DNA of 64,000 nucleotides from Alteromonas sp. M12 (GCF_037478005.1 NZ_CP144164.1:248001-312000), one strand, 5' to 3'. Shown: positions 36,766 through 47,223, numbered from the stretch's first letter. Made by a program: numbers and translations. Notes: generated from the letters alone by a model not told the origin.

Positions 36766-38922
36766 ATGTCGAATGTCAATTCAGGGTTTAAATATGAATT
36801 AGACGATAGTGGGTTCGCTATTGTTACTATGGATATGCCGGGTCAAACAGCGAATACCATGAATGATGATTACCTTATCTATATGGACGAAACCCTAAAC
36901 GCCATAAAAAGCGATTTAACTAATATCAAAGGGATCATCATAACTTCCGCTAAAAAAACATTTTTTGCCGGTGGTGACATCAACACTATATTAAAGAGCA
37001 AAGAAGAAAAAAGTTGGGATAAAGCTTTCGAGTTAAATTTAAAACTCAAAAGTCAGCTAAACGACCTTGAAAAATTAGGCGTACCAGTAGTTGCTGCAAT
37101 TAATGGTGCGGCTATGGGTGGTGGATTTGAGATTTGTTTGGCCTGTCATCACAGAGTCGCATTGAATGCTCCTTCTGTCACTGTTGGTTTTCCAGAAGTA
37201 TCCTTAGGTCTATTACCTGCTGCTGGCGGTATTGTAAGGACCGTAAGAATGCTTGGTCTTCAATCATCTTTCCCTGCTTTGGTAGAAGGCAAGCGTTACT
37301 CGGCTAAAGCTGCTCTGGATTTGGGCCTAATAGATGAACTGGCAGAAACCTCAGAACAGATGATCGAACAAGCAAAAAAATGGATATTAGCCAATCCAGA
37401 AGCACAGCAACCTTGGTTTAAAAAGGGTTATAAAATACCTGGAGGAGATGCGTTCAAGCCACACAATGCAATGATGTTAGCTGCATCGCCGGCTATGTTG
37501 CGTAAAAAAACAAAAGGTTTGTTACCTGCTCCTGAAGCCATTATTGCAGTCATGTCTGAAAGTACAATGTGTGGATACGATTCCGCCATGATGGTTGAAT
37601 CACGTTATTTTTCTGAATTATTACAAAGCCCAGAATCTACGTCCTTAATCAAAACACTCTATTTCCAAATGAACGAAATTGCCGCAGGAAAAAGCCGTCC
37701 CGCTCAATGTGAAAAAAATACTATCAAGAAAGTGGGTATTTTGGGAGCCGGGATGATGGGACGAGGAATCGCCTATGCTTCGGCACTATCGGGAATTGAG
37801 GTCGTGCTTAAAGATATCTCAGTCGAAAATGCCGAAAAAGGTAAGGAATATTCACAAAAGTTATTAGATAAACTGGTAGCAAAAGGGCGCAAAACTGAAC
37901 AGCAAAAACAGCAGATTTTAGAGAGGATTTTACCTACTGCTGACAATCAAGATTTGAGTGATTGTGATCTCATTATTGAGGCGGTTTTTGAAAATCTAGA
38001 TCTGAAAATCCAGTTAACCAAAGATATTGAGCCTTTCCTAAAACCTGGCTGTATTTGGGGGTCTAATACATCAACACTACCGATAAGTTTACTTGCAGAA
38101 GGCTTCAGTGATCCGTCTAGGTTTATAGGTGTTCACTTCTTCTCACCAGTAGATAAGATGAATTTAGTGGAAATTATTTCAGGTAAGCAAAGCAGTGAAG
38201 AAACTTTAGCTTATGTATACGATTACGTTACCCAAATTCGCAAAACGCCTATAGTCGTTAATGATGGTCGAGGTTTTTATACATCTAGGGTGTTTGGCTG
38301 TTTCGTTGATGAAGGTTTGCATATGCTAACCGAAGGGGTAAATCCAGCGGTCCTTGAAAATATTTCTAAACAAGTAGGTATGCCAGTAGGTCCATTATCG
38401 GTAATGGATGAAGTCGAAATAGAACTAATGCGTAAAGTGGGTGTGACCAATCAAGAGTTGGATCTTAAATTGGGTGACAACTTTTATGATACCCACTCCA
38501 AATTGCAATCATGTGCAATAGAGATGTGTGAGTTGGGACGTTCTGGAAGAGCCTGCGGTAAAGGTTGGTACGACTATCATGAAGATGGTAGTAAAACACT
38601 TTGGACAGAACTTAAAGATAAGTTCGGTGGCGACTCTGAGATGCCATTAGATGACATTAAGGACAGAATCATGTTCCGTCAGGTTGTGGAAACCTTAGGT
38701 TGCATTGATCGCGGTGTACTAATGTCATCCCGTGATGCCAATATCGGGTCGATTTTTGGTTGGGGATTCCCAGCTCATACTGGTGGGGTAATTCAGTTTA
38801 TTGATTGGTTTGGCGGGAAAGAGAGTTTCGAAAAACGGCGCTTAGATCTAGAAGCCAAATATGGTTCTAGATTCTCATTAGACGACTCGCTAGATAATAT
38901 TCTCGCAAAATCTGTAGCTTAA
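36766..38922 (+). CDS. Bifunctional enoyl-CoA hydratase / 3-hydroxyacyl-CoA dehydrogenase (FadJ/FadB-like)
   Basis: A 718-residue fusion. The N-terminal crotonase domain has the oxyanion segments FFAGGDI and AAMGGGFE with both catalytic glutamates (Glu122, Glu144 in FPEVSLGLLPAAGG). The NAD-binding domain starts at GILGAGMMGRG (324-334) and is followed by HFFSPVDKMNLVEII and the C-terminal helical domain. With the thiolase it completes a standard beta-oxidation turn. The length fits FadJ/FadB (about 715). Spacing of 20 bases from the thiolase and GGAG show operon membership. Confidence 0.95.
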   Translation: MSNVNSGFKYELDDSGFAIVTMDMPGQTANTMNDDYLIYMDETLNAIKSDLTNIKGIIITSAKKTFFAGGDINTILKSKEEKSWDKAFELNLKLKSQLNDLEKLGVPVVAAINGAAMGGGFEICLACHHRVALNAPSVTVGFPEVSLGLLPAAGGIVRTVRMLGLQSSFPALVEGKRYSAKAALDLGLIDELAETSEQMIEQAKKWILANPEAQQPWFKKGYKIPGGDAFKPHNAMMLAASPAMLRKKTKGLLPAPEAIIAVMSESTMCGYDSAMMVESRYFSELLQSPESTSLIKTLYFQMNEIAAGKSRPAQCEKNTIKKVGILGAGMMGRGIAYASALSGIEVVLKDISVENAEKGKEYSQKLLDKLVAKGRKTEQQKQQILERILPTADNQDLSDCDLIIEAVFENLDLKIQLTKDIEPFLKPGCIWGSNTSTLPISLLAEGFSDPSRFIGVHFFSPVDKMNLVEIISGKQSSEETLAYVYDYVTQIRKTPIVVNDGRGFYTSRVFGCFVDEGLHMLTEGVNPAVLENISKQVGMPVGPLSVMDEVEIELMRKVGVTNQELDLKLGDNFYDTHSKLQSCAIEMCELGRSGRACGKGWYDYHEDGSKTLWTELKDKFGGDSEMPLDDIKDRIMFRQVVETLGCIDRGVLMSSRDANIGSIFGWGFPAHTGGVIQFIDWFGGKESFEKRRLDLEAKYGSRFSLDDSLDNILAKSVA

Positions 38923-39014
38923 TTATTGTGTTGCTAAGTTGACTAATGCTGGCTGTTGTCACGCATTGGTCAACAAACAATATTTTTATCGAAACAACTA
39001 CTGATGAGTAAAAA

Positions 39015-39806
39015 ATGGGTGAATCAAGCGAAAAAACCACTCCTGCTGTAATAATCGAAAAGCAGGGGGGGGTTGGTACCATTATCTTAAATCGTCCTGA
39101 AAAGAGAAATGCTCTCGACTTGACGATGCGAAAAGCTATTGCTGAGGCAGTAAAAGAACTGAATGAAGATAACAGCATATTGTGTTTGTTAGTAACCGGT
39201 GGAGATGACGTTTTTGCAGCCGGCGCGGATTTAAATATGCTGGTTTCCAAGGGGGCTCAAGAAGTAGCTGAGCTTAATTTAGGACAATATTGGGAACCAT
39301 TAGTTAACTGCCCCAAACCGGTAATTTCCGCAGTAAGTGGCTATGCTCTTGGTGCCGGGTGTGAACTAGTTATGATGTCAGATATTGTTATCGCTGATCA
39401 AAGTGCTCGCTTCGGTCAGCCTGAAGCGAATGTAGGCATTATGCCCGGTGCTGGTGGTACTCAACGGTTAATTCGAGCTGTAGGTAAGCCTATCGCCAGT
39501 ATGATGCTTTTGTGCGGTGAAATTTTAGATGCACAAAGAGCCCTTCAAGCAGGACTTGTTAGTGATGTTGTTGCTAATGGAGAGACCATTCATCGAGCTC
39601 AAAAATTGGCTAAACGGATCACCAAAATGCCACCTAAAGCGATGTTAGCTATCAAACGTACCTTGGCAATTGGTGCTGATATAGATCTCGGTGCTGCGAT
39701 TGCAATTGAGAATAGAGAATTTCTTTTACTCTTTGATACAAAAGATAAAACAGAGGGTATGACTGCTTTTCTAGAAAAGCGTAAACCCGAATATAGCGGA
39801 AAATAA
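39015..39806 (+). CDS. Enoyl-CoA hydratase
   Basis: A 263-residue crotonase with the full hydratase active site: FAAGADL and GYALGAGCE (Glu117), then FGQPEANVGIMPGAGGTQRL (Glu137). It is close to PaaF/FadB1-type hydratases that work on short or branched enoyl-CoA. It lies between the FadJ-like and PaaH-like genes, 20 bases before the latter. It duplicates the hydratase activity of the FadJ-like protein, probably for a different chain length or branch. Confidence 0.94.
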   Translation: MGESSEKTTPAVIIEKQGGVGTIILNRPEKRNALDLTMRKAIAEAVKELNEDNSILCLLVTGGDDVFAAGADLNMLVSKGAQEVAELNLGQYWEPLVNCPKPVISAVSGYALGAGCELVMMSDIVIADQSARFGQPEANVGIMPGAGGTQRLIRAVGKPIASMMLLCGEILDAQRALQAGLVSDVVANGETIHRAQKLAKRITKMPPKAMLAIKRTLAIGADIDLGAAIAIENREFLLLFDTKDKTEGMTAFLEKRKPEYSGK

Positions 39807-39826
39807 TCGAATTCTTAGGACGTGAA

Positions 39827-41335
39827 ATGGTAAACGAAAAGAAGCAAGTTGTTGGTGTTATTGGTGCTGGGACTATGGGGCGCGGCATTGTTCAGTTGTT
39901 TGCTCAAAATGGTCATCAAGTGCACCTTTACGATAGTGCGCAGGAAGCTGTCTTAAGTGCAATGTCTTCAATATTGCAAATGATTGATAAATTAGCCAAC
40001 AAAGGGCGAATAGAACAAAGCACAGCAACCATTGCAAAAAACAATCTGAATCATGCAGAGCATATCAAAGACCTCGCCGTTTGCGATATTGTTATTGAAG
40101 CTATAGTTGAAAACATTGATATAAAGCGCAGCGTATTTCAACAATTAGAAGAAGTTGTTAGTGCAAACTGTATATTAGCCAGCAATACATCGTCATTATT
40201 AATTGCTGATATATCAGCTGCCTGTACTTTACCTAATCGTGTAGTAGGAATGCACTTCTTCAATCCAGTCCCGCTAATGAAACTAGTTGAAATCATATCG
40301 TCGGTGCGTACATCAGAAAATACCCTGATAACAGCTCAAAATTTGATAAATAGTGTTGGTCATGTTGCCGTTCTTGCAAAAGACCAACCCGGTTTCCTAG
40401 TCAATCATGCTGGGCGAGGACTATATACGGAAGGACTGCGCATCCTTGAAGAGCAAGTAGCCTCAGTGGCGGATATTGATCAAGTATTACGAGAAGCTTG
40501 CGGTTTTAAAATGGGCCCGTTTGAGTTGCTTGATCTTACTGGTCTAGATGTTTCTGGTAAGGTAATGGAATCCATCTACCAACAATTCCAACAAGAAGCT
40601 ATGTTTCGTCCATCTACTCTAGTTCCTCCGAGAATTGCCGCTAATTTGCTTGGGCGTAAAACTGGTGAAGGTTGGTATCAATATGAAGATGGCAAAAAGG
40701 TCGAAGATAAACTATCTAGTCTGCCTGTTCTTTCAGAGTCGTTAAGCATTTGGATTGACCCCGATGCGGATGAATACGCCGATTTGAGAGATCTTTTCAG
40801 CGAAGCTGGAATCTCGGTTGTAACTGAAGCTAAGCAGGATAGTATTCTGGTCATTCAACCTTGGGGAAAGGATGTTAGTCAGGTCTGTGAAGACAAAGGG
40901 CTTGACGCTACTCGGGTGGTAGCGATAGATCCGTTATTTAAGGAGTCGAAACGCCGCACTATTATGTCGACTATGATTGTGCAGCCAGAATACATAGCAA
41001 ATATTCATGCATCCTTAGTAAGAAGTGGTCACAGTGTAACAGTTATAAAGGACAGTCCCGGGTTCATTAGCCAAAGAGTGCTAGCTGTAATTATTAATAT
41101 AGCTTCAAATATTGCACAGCGAGGCGTTGCTAGTGTTACTGACATTGATATCGCCGTTAAATTTGGTTTAGGTTACCCCCATGGCCCCTTAAGCTGGGGA
41201 GATAAAGTCGGAACCCAAAATATCGTCAAAATTCTAGATGGTTTATTTGAGGTAACGAGAGATCCGCGCTATCGAACTAGTATGTGGTTGCGCCGCAGAG
41301 CACAATTAAACGTATCGTTACTGACGGAAGATTAG
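39827..41335 (+). CDS. 3-hydroxyacyl-CoA dehydrogenase, PaaH-like
   Basis: A 502-residue NAD-dependent dehydrogenase. It begins with GVIGAGTMGRGI, contains GMHFFNPVPLMKLVEII with the catalytic His, and has a second C-terminal 3HCDH domain (KDSPGFISQRVLAVIIN), as in PaaH and related two-domain enzymes. It oxidises 3-hydroxyacyl-CoA to 3-oxoacyl-CoA. It follows the hydratase by 20 bases and precedes the CitE-like gene by 30. Confidence 0.93.
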   Translation: MVNEKKQVVGVIGAGTMGRGIVQLFAQNGHQVHLYDSAQEAVLSAMSSILQMIDKLANKGRIEQSTATIAKNNLNHAEHIKDLAVCDIVIEAIVENIDIKRSVFQQLEEVVSANCILASNTSSLLIADISAACTLPNRVVGMHFFNPVPLMKLVEIISSVRTSENTLITAQNLINSVGHVAVLAKDQPGFLVNHAGRGLYTEGLRILEEQVASVADIDQVLREACGFKMGPFELLDLTGLDVSGKVMESIYQQFQQEAMFRPSTLVPPRIAANLLGRKTGEGWYQYEDGKKVEDKLSSLPVLSESLSIWIDPDADEYADLRDLFSEAGISVVTEAKQDSILVIQPWGKDVSQVCEDKGLDATRVVAIDPLFKESKRRTIMSTMIVQPEYIANIHASLVRSGHSVTVIKDSPGFISQRVLAVIINIASNIAQRGVASVTDIDIAVKFGLGYPHGPLSWGDKVGTQNIVKILDGLFEVTRDPRYRTSMWLRRRAQLNVSLLTED

Positions 41336-41365
41336 AGGACCTTGTGGTTTCGCTAAGGAGATTTT

Positions 41366-42232
41366 GTGAAAGAACTAGATAGCATTAAATCAGCATTGTT
41401 TATGCCCGCTACTAAAAGTGATTTTGTGGCTAAAGCCCATAAAACTGGAGCTGATGCGATAATTCTTGACCTTGAGGATAGTATTGCAGTAGACCAAAAG
41501 ATATCCGCGCGTGAATGTATCCAAGGGGCAAGCGCAGAGATAGCCAATCAAGGGTTAGTGGTGATGGTACGAATCAACTCTGAATGGCGGCTTGCTGTAC
41601 GTGATTTAGAAACGAGTATCGGTAAAAATGTGCAATGCATAATCGTCCCCAAAGCAAGTAGCGAAGAGCACATAAAGATTATAGACGAGATAGTCACCGA
41701 ATTAGAAATGGAAAAGGGGTTAACAATTGGCTCAACAAAATTATTAGCCTTTATTGAATCACCTTCAGCGCTAGATAAAGCGCACTCTATCGCAGCTGCT
41801 TCAGCAAGGTTGGTGGGGTTAAGCCTCGGCACTGAAGATTTTTCTACCGTGGTTGGCGCGAAACCAAATAGAGCTACTTTATATGCCCCATGCCAACAGA
41901 TTATATTTGCAGCATATAGCGCCGGCATTCGAGCTTTCGGTTTCCCTGACTCGATTGCAAATTTTGCCGATGTTGAAGGGTTTAGAGAAACCATAAAACT
42001 ATCTCGTGATATGGGGTTTCGCGGTGCTTGTTGCATTCATCCAACACAAGTGAAAATTATAAATCAAGAGTTTTCCCCTAGCGCTGAAGAAATACAAGAT
42101 GCTGTTGCTATAGTCTCCAATTTTGAGAATGCGCAAAAAAATGGCTCTGCCGCGATAGCGTACAAAGGACAAATGATTGATGCCCCCGTCTATGCTCGCG
42201 CTAAAAGACTGCTGGAAACTATTAACAGTTAA
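41366..42232 (+). CDS. CitE-like CoA-ester lyase (HpcH/HpaI aldolase family)
   Basis: A 288-residue TIM-barrel protein related to the citrate lyase beta chain, malyl-CoA lyase and citramalyl-CoA lyase. Visible motifs: LFMPATKSDFVAKA, DAIILDLEDSIA (metal site), VRINS, LLAFIESPSALDKA and GLSLGTEDFS, and GACCIHPTQV. It would cleave a 3-hydroxy-dicarboxyl-CoA ester such as malyl-, methylmalyl- or citramalyl-CoA. With the MaoC hydratases this could form an itaconate/methylsuccinate-like end route, as in the Ich-Ccl pair; that is inference. Start GTG 41366 with AAGGAG five bases upstream. It closes the operon that begins at the thiolase. Confidence 0.88.
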   Translation: MKELDSIKSALFMPATKSDFVAKAHKTGADAIILDLEDSIAVDQKISARECIQGASAEIANQGLVVMVRINSEWRLAVRDLETSIGKNVQCIIVPKASSEEHIKIIDEIVTELEMEKGLTIGSTKLLAFIESPSALDKAHSIAAASARLVGLSLGTEDFSTVVGAKPNRATLYAPCQQIIFAAYSAGIRAFGFPDSIANFADVEGFRETIKLSRDMGFRGACCIHPTQVKIINQEFSPSAEEIQDAVAIVSNFENAQKNGSAAIAYKGQMIDAPVYARAKRLLETINS

Positions 42233-42388
42233 ATGTATTTTCGCGGTCTTCCTTCCATTATTTTGTTTGTCGATAACAAAGCCTTGCGTGTTCCTCTTTT
42301 TGTCTAATGTGGTCATGTTAATTTGGCTGAAAATACCCACCTAAGTTTCGTTGCGAAACTAATTAAGGTGTGTTAAATTTATTATAGA

Positions 42389-42408
42389 CCGGCGAGACGG
42401 ACTATAAT
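42389..42408 (+). promoter_or_regulatory. Operator variant and -10 box before the ferredoxin reductase gene
   Basis: CCGGC-GA-GACGG (42389-42400) is followed by ACTATAATAAG, with a perfect TATAAT at 42403-42408. It keeps the order seen at 34.74 and 35.39 kb (palindrome, then ACTAT). It lies 56 bases before the reductase start, in the 231-base gap after the CitE-like gene. Confidence 0.62.
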
Positions 42409-42463
42409 AAGTGTTTGGTAGCTATTAAAGTCCTATCGATATGTATAGCTGAAGAGGTAAGTA

Positions 42464-43696
42464 ATGTCAGAATCAACAGGAAAAGTTTGTATTGTTATTG
42501 GTGCTAGTCACGCTGGTGCTCAATTAGCAGAGAGCGTCAGAAAGCATGGCTGGGAAGGTGAAGTTTTGGTTATCGGAAATGAGGCTTTTTTGCCTTATCA
42601 CCGTCCACCTCTTTCCAAGGATTTTCTCGCTGGTCAAAAAAGCGTAGATAATATTTTGCTGAAATCTGCAGCTGCGTACGAAAAACTCAATATTAAATTT
42701 AGGCTGAATACTTGGGTTACTAAAATTGACCAGCAAAACAAAACATTGTCACTCGATAGTGGCGAAACCATAGCATTTGACAAACTGGCTTTAACATTAG
42801 GAGCGCGGGTTAGAAAAGTACCTATTAACGGATCTGAAAAGGCTGGCGTTTTTTATTTGCGCACCATCGACGATATAGAAAATATTCGTCCGTACGCACT
42901 AGCGGGTAAAAAAGCCGTTATTGTTGGCGGCGGATATATTGGTCTTGAGACAGCTTCGGCTCTGCGTAAGATGGGCATGGAAGTGACAGTGATTGAAATG
43001 ATGTCGCGCATATTACAAAGGGTTACCGGCGAGCAAATTTCTGATTTTTACAGTCGTATACATACCGAGGAAGGCGTCAAAATTGTTACAGATACGGCAA
43101 TCAATCAGATCGAAGGTGATAAAGCCGTCACTGCTGTGCGAAGTCAAGATGGCCAGTTATTTCCTGCGGATTTAGTGATTATAGGGGCTGGTATTCTTCC
43201 TAATCTTGAATTAGCTGCGGAGGCAGGACTTAACGTTGAGCAGGGCGGCATAGTCGTCGATGAATTTGCGACCACATCTAATCCGGATATCGTTGCTGCC
43301 GGTGACTGTACATGGCATTTTAATCCAACCTATGAGCGCTGGTTACGATTGGAGTCGGTGCAAAATGCTACTGGACAGGCACGTGTTGCAGGCGCTGCAA
43401 TCTGTGGTCAAAAACTTACCTACAATGAAATTCCCTGGTTCTGGTCAGATCAATATAACTTAAAATTGCAAATAGCTGGACTATCTCAAGGCTTCGACAA
43501 TATTGTAATCAGAGGCGATATCGCTAAAGGCCGACAATTTGCAGCTTTTTATTTTGAAGGGGATAAATTTATCGCCGTTGATGCTGTAAATATGCCGGTA
43601 GCATTTATGGTTGGAAAACGTCTTTTGCTTTCAAAAAAAGCCGTTGATAAATCAAAGCTAGCAGATGAAACCGTGGATTTGAAAAGTTTAATGTAG
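42464..43696 (+). CDS. FAD-dependent ferredoxin/rubredoxin reductase
   Basis: A 410-residue flavoprotein of the putidaredoxin/rubredoxin reductase family. It has two dinucleotide-binding motifs (VIGASHAGAQLAE near residue 12 and VIVGGGYIGLETAS near residue 150), the YHRPPLSK motif near residue 45 and the C-terminal AAGDCTWH near residue 280. It would pass electrons from NAD(P)H to a small iron-sulfur or rubredoxin protein. Candidates are the rubredoxin at 31.2 kb and the unseen ferredoxin of the Rieske oxygenase. Its promoter carries the shared operator, tying it to the beta-oxidation genes. Confidence 0.9.
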   Translation: MSESTGKVCIVIGASHAGAQLAESVRKHGWEGEVLVIGNEAFLPYHRPPLSKDFLAGQKSVDNILLKSAAAYEKLNIKFRLNTWVTKIDQQNKTLSLDSGETIAFDKLALTLGARVRKVPINGSEKAGVFYLRTIDDIENIRPYALAGKKAVIVGGGYIGLETASALRKMGMEVTVIEMMSRILQRVTGEQISDFYSRIHTEEGVKIVTDTAINQIEGDKAVTAVRSQDGQLFPADLVIIGAGILPNLELAAEAGLNVEQGGIVVDEFATTSNPDIVAAGDCTWHFNPTYERWLRLESVQNATGQARVAGAAICGQKLTYNEIPWFWSDQYNLKLQIAGLSQGFDNIVIRGDIAKGRQFAAFYFEGDKFIAVDAVNMPVAFMVGKRLLLSKKAVDKSKLADETVDLKSLM

Positions 43697-43768
43697 GCCG
43701 TTTGTGGCTATATAGATAACTGAAGAACAAGAACTGATTGATGTTGGACTATGAGGAGTAAACGGCAC

Positions 43769-45436
43769 ATGCGTGAGTCGATGGAATATGATGTCGTAAT
43801 CGTTGGAGCTGGACCTTCTGGGTTAGCAACTGCATGTCGATTGATGCAACTGGCACAGCAAAGCAATCATGCTCTCTCCGTTTGTGTTGTAGAAAAAGGC
43901 TCGGAAGTCGGCGCGCATATTCTCTCCGGCGCTATTATTGAAAGTAAAGCGCTAGATGAATTGTTTCCGGATTGGAAAGAACGTGGAGCGCCGTTAAACT
44001 TAAAAGCTGAAGAAGACCAAGTCTATTTACTAAAAGATAGCGATTCTGCGCTGAAAATACCTAATTGCCTGATCCCCAAAACGATGCACAATCGTAATAA
44101 AGGAAGCGGAAAAAGCGGTAATTATCTGGTCAGTTTGGGAGAAGTTTGCCGCTGGCTAGCAGAGCAAGCTGAACAACTAGGTGTTGATATTTTCCCGGGG
44201 TTCCCAGCTGCTGAAATTCTGTATCATGAAGACAATAGTGTCAAAGGTGTCGCCACCCAGGACATGGGGGTAGACCATAAAGGCCAAGCAAAAAGTAGTT
44301 ACACTGAGGGGATGGAGTTGCATGGGAAATATACCGTATTTTCTGAAGGGTGCCGCGGCCATCTTGGCAAGCAACTAATTCACAAATTCGATTTAGATGC
44401 TAATTCAGATCCGCAACATTATGGGTTAGGACTTAAAGAGTTATGGGATATTGATCCTAAACTTCATCAACCTGGTTTGGTTATACATGGCTCAGGATGG
44501 CCTCTGGACGAAGGTAATAGTGGCGGATTCTTTTTATATCATACAGACAATTGTCAGCTAGTGGTTGGTCTGATAGTAGATTTAAATTACAGCAACCCTT
44601 ATTTAAGTCCTTTTCAAGAATTTCAACGACTTAAACAGCACCCGAAACTAAAGCAATATTTGGTTGGCGGAACTCGTGTCTCTTACGGAGCTCGGGCTAT
44701 TGCTAAAGGCGGATTTAATTCACTTCCTAAAATGACCTTTCCTGGTGGCATTATTACTGGTTGTAACGCTGGAACCTTAAACTTTGCCAAAATCAAAGGC
44801 ACCCATACAGCAATGAAGTCGGGTATGTTGGCGGCTGAAAGTATTTTTACTGCATTAAATGAAAATGCAAAAGACGATAATCAGCTCCATAGTTTTGAAG
44901 AAGCCTTTAGGAAATCATGGTTGTTTAAAGAGTTATACAGTGCTCGTAACTTCGGACCGTCAATGCATAAGTTTGGTGCATACTTGGGAGGGGCATTTAA
45001 TTTTATTGACCAGAATATTTTCGCTGGAAAACTACCTTTTACTTTGCACGATAGAAAGCCAGACTATGCACAATTACTACCAGCAAAATCTAGTCAAAAA
45101 ATTACTTACCCTAAAGCAGACGGCGTAGTTAGTTTTGATATTCTCAGTTCTGTATTTCTATCGAATACAAATCATGAAGAGGATCAACCTTGTCATTTAA
45201 CCTTACAAGATGAATCAATTCCAATTAATCACAATCTCCCAATTTACGCTGAACCTGCTCAGCGATATTGCCCAGCTGGTGTGTATGAGGTGATAGGCAC
45301 GGAGCAAGCAGCCAAATTGCAAGTTAATGGACAAAACTGCTTGCACTGTAAAACTTGTGACATCAAGGACCCTGCTCAAAATATCACGTGGATAACGCCT
45401 GAAGGGAGCGGGGGACCTAATTATCCCAATATGTAA
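43769..45436 (+). CDS. Electron-transfer flavoprotein-ubiquinone oxidoreductase
   Basis: A 555-residue membrane-associated flavo-iron-sulfur protein that accepts electrons from ETF and reduces ubiquinone. The N-terminus VVIVGAGPSGLATACRL binds FAD; the C-terminal CPAGVYE and NCLHCKTCDIKDP carry the [4Fe-4S] cysteines, ending PEGSGGPNYPNM as in family members. I chose ATG 43769 because AGGAG (43754-43758) lies 10 bases upstream; an earlier ATG at 43751 overlaps this site. Together with the ETF genes it returns electrons from the acyl-CoA dehydrogenase to the respiratory chain. Confidence 0.95.
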   Translation: MRESMEYDVVIVGAGPSGLATACRLMQLAQQSNHALSVCVVEKGSEVGAHILSGAIIESKALDELFPDWKERGAPLNLKAEEDQVYLLKDSDSALKIPNCLIPKTMHNRNKGSGKSGNYLVSLGEVCRWLAEQAEQLGVDIFPGFPAAEILYHEDNSVKGVATQDMGVDHKGQAKSSYTEGMELHGKYTVFSEGCRGHLGKQLIHKFDLDANSDPQHYGLGLKELWDIDPKLHQPGLVIHGSGWPLDEGNSGGFFLYHTDNCQLVVGLIVDLNYSNPYLSPFQEFQRLKQHPKLKQYLVGGTRVSYGARAIAKGGFNSLPKMTFPGGIITGCNAGTLNFAKIKGTHTAMKSGMLAAESIFTALNENAKDDNQLHSFEEAFRKSWLFKELYSARNFGPSMHKFGAYLGGAFNFIDQNIFAGKLPFTLHDRKPDYAQLLPAKSSQKITYPKADGVVSFDILSSVFLSNTNHEEDQPCHLTLQDESIPINHNLPIYAEPAQRYCPAGVYEVIGTEQAAKLQVNGQNCLHCKTCDIKDPAQNITWITPEGSGGPNYPNM

Positions 45437-45475
45437 ATCGATATTTGCCAACAATAAATACAAAGGTTTAACTCT

Positions 45476-46228
45476 ATGAAAGTACTGGTAGCGGTAAAAC
45501 GTGTAATTGACTATAACGTCAAAGCACGTGTCAAAAATGACAATAGTGGCGTGGATTTAAGTAACGTTAAAATGTCAATTAATCCCTTTTGTGAAATTGC
45601 TGTTGAAGAAGCAATACGTCTCAAAGAAAAGGGAATTGCAACTGAAGTCGTAGTCGTTTCGATTGGCGACAAAAGTTGTCAAGAACAAATTCGCACGGCA
45701 CTCGCGCTAGGCGCAGACCGAGGTATACAAATAGAGGCTGACAGCCAATTGGATTCCCTCAACGTCGCTAAGTTGCTAAACAAGTTGATAGACAAAGAGC
45801 AGCCAAGTCTGACTATTTTAGGTAAACAGGCGATTGATTCTGATAATAATCAAACTGGCCAGATGTTGGCTGCCTTAGCTGGTCTGCCTCAGGGTACCTT
45901 TGCCTCAGAAGTTAGTATCGAAGGTAATGAACTATTGTTAACTCGTGAAATTGATGGTGGATTGCAAAAATTAGCGCTTACCTTGCCCGCCATAGTTACC
46001 ACCGATTTGCGTTTAAATGAGCCACGTTATGCTTCACTACCAAACATAATGAAAGCCAAACGTAAACCACTTGAGGTGATTCAAGCGAATGACTTTGGTC
46101 TCGATCTAACATCAAAAGTAAGCATACTAAAAGTTGAAACTCCACCCCAACGAGCGGGCGGAATATTGGTTGCGGACGTTGCAGAATTAGTCGAAAAATT
46201 AAAAAATGAAGCAAAGGTAATCTCATGA
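45476..46228 (+). CDS. etfB: Electron transfer flavoprotein beta subunit
   Basis: A 250-residue ETF beta chain. [20 protein letters not shown] at the start, the [17 protein letters not shown] region that binds AMP and the C-terminal [15 protein letters not shown] segment are diagnostic. It overlaps etfA by four bases and follows ETF-QO by 39 bases with AAAGG upstream. It accepts electrons from acyl-CoA dehydrogenases in the cytoplasm. Confidence 0.96.
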   Translation: MKVLVAVKRVIDYNVKARVKNDNSGVDLSNVKMSINPFCEIAVEEAIRLKEKGIATEVVVVSIGDKSCQEQIRTALALGADRGIQIEADSQLDSLNVAKLLNKLIDKEQPSLTILGKQAIDSDNNQTGQMLAALAGLPQGTFASEVSIEGNELLLTREIDGGLQKLALTLPAIVTTDLRLNEPRYASLPNIMKAKRKPLEVIQANDFGLDLTSKVSILKVETPPQRAGGILVADVAELVEKLKNEAKVIS

Positions 46229-47151
46229 GCGTATTAATTGTAGCGGAACATGACAATAAGCAGTTAAAAACTGAAACAATGAAATTAGTCTCGGCAGCGG
46301 TAAGCTTAGGGGACGAAATCCACCTGCTAGTCGCTGGTCTAGACTGCTCGATGGTTGCAAAACGAGCAAGTGAAATACAAGGTGTGACTAAGGTTTTAAT
46401 CGCTGACAATCCAGTCTATCAGCACCAACTAGCCGAAAATTTAGCGAATTTGATTGTAGAACTCAGTAGTAATTACAAACATATATTGGCTGCTACTAGT
46501 TCAACTGGTAAAAACGTTATGCCAAGAGTTGCAGCTTTAATCGATGTTGCGCAAATTTCCGATGTTATACGAATTGAATCTTCTGATACCTTTGTTAGGC
46601 CAATATATGCAGGAAATGCAATTGCAACGGTACAATCTAACGATTCGGTTAAGATATTGACTATTCGTACCTCCGCATTTGAGGGCGCTCAACAAAGTAA
46701 TAGTGTGGAAGTTGAAAGTATTTCAAGTATTCATGCAAACAGTTTGTCTCGTTTCGTTGCAGATGAAATTAGTGTTTCTGAGCGACCTGATTTAGGAACC
46801 GCTGCAGTAGTCATTTCCGGTGGGCGCGGAATGCAAAATGGCGAAAACTTCACATTGTTAGAAGGAATTGCAGACAAACTAGGGGCGGCCATAGGCGCTT
46901 CTAGAGCTGCTGTAGATGCTGGTTTCGTACCGAATGATATGCAAGTTGGGCAAACTGGAAAGGTTGTCGCCCCAGATTTGTATATTGCCGTTGGCATTTC
47001 AGGCGCTATCCAGCATTTAGCTGGAATGAAAGACTCGAAATTCATAGTTGCAATCAATAAAGATCCTGAAGCTCCAATATTTCAAATTGCAGACTATGGT
47101 TTAGTTGGCGATTTATTTGAAGTATTGCCAGAACTGCAAGCAAAAATATAA
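46225..47151 (+). CDS. etfA: Electron transfer flavoprotein alpha subunit
   Basis: A 308-residue ETF alpha chain binding FAD. The C-terminal domain shows [41 protein letters not shown] and [20 protein letters not shown], all diagnostic. The start overlaps the stop of etfB (ATGA). A copy of ETF inside a catabolic region suggests that it is dedicated to this pathway. Confidence 0.96.
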   Translation: MSVLIVAEHDNKQLKTETMKLVSAAVSLGDEIHLLVAGLDCSMVAKRASEIQGVTKVLIADNPVYQHQLAENLANLIVELSSNYKHILAATSSTGKNVMPRVAALIDVAQISDVIRIESSDTFVRPIYAGNAIATVQSNDSVKILTIRTSAFEGAQQSNSVEVESISSIHANSLSRFVADEISVSERPDLGTAAVVISGGRGMQNGENFTLLEGIADKLGAAIGASRAAVDAGFVPNDMQVGQTGKVVAPDLYIAVGISGAIQHLAGMKDSKFIVAINKDPEAPIFQIADYGLVGDLFEVLPELQAKI

Positions 47152-47223
47152 CCAATAGAAATTATCAGTGTGCTCTTAAAAGCGCGATTACAACGAGTGT
47201 AAGTTAAAAAAAGCGAGTGAGAT

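Noticed and set aside
41548..42036. 162-residue frame antisense to the CitE-like gene
   Set aside because: A shadow of a confident gene with no independent support.
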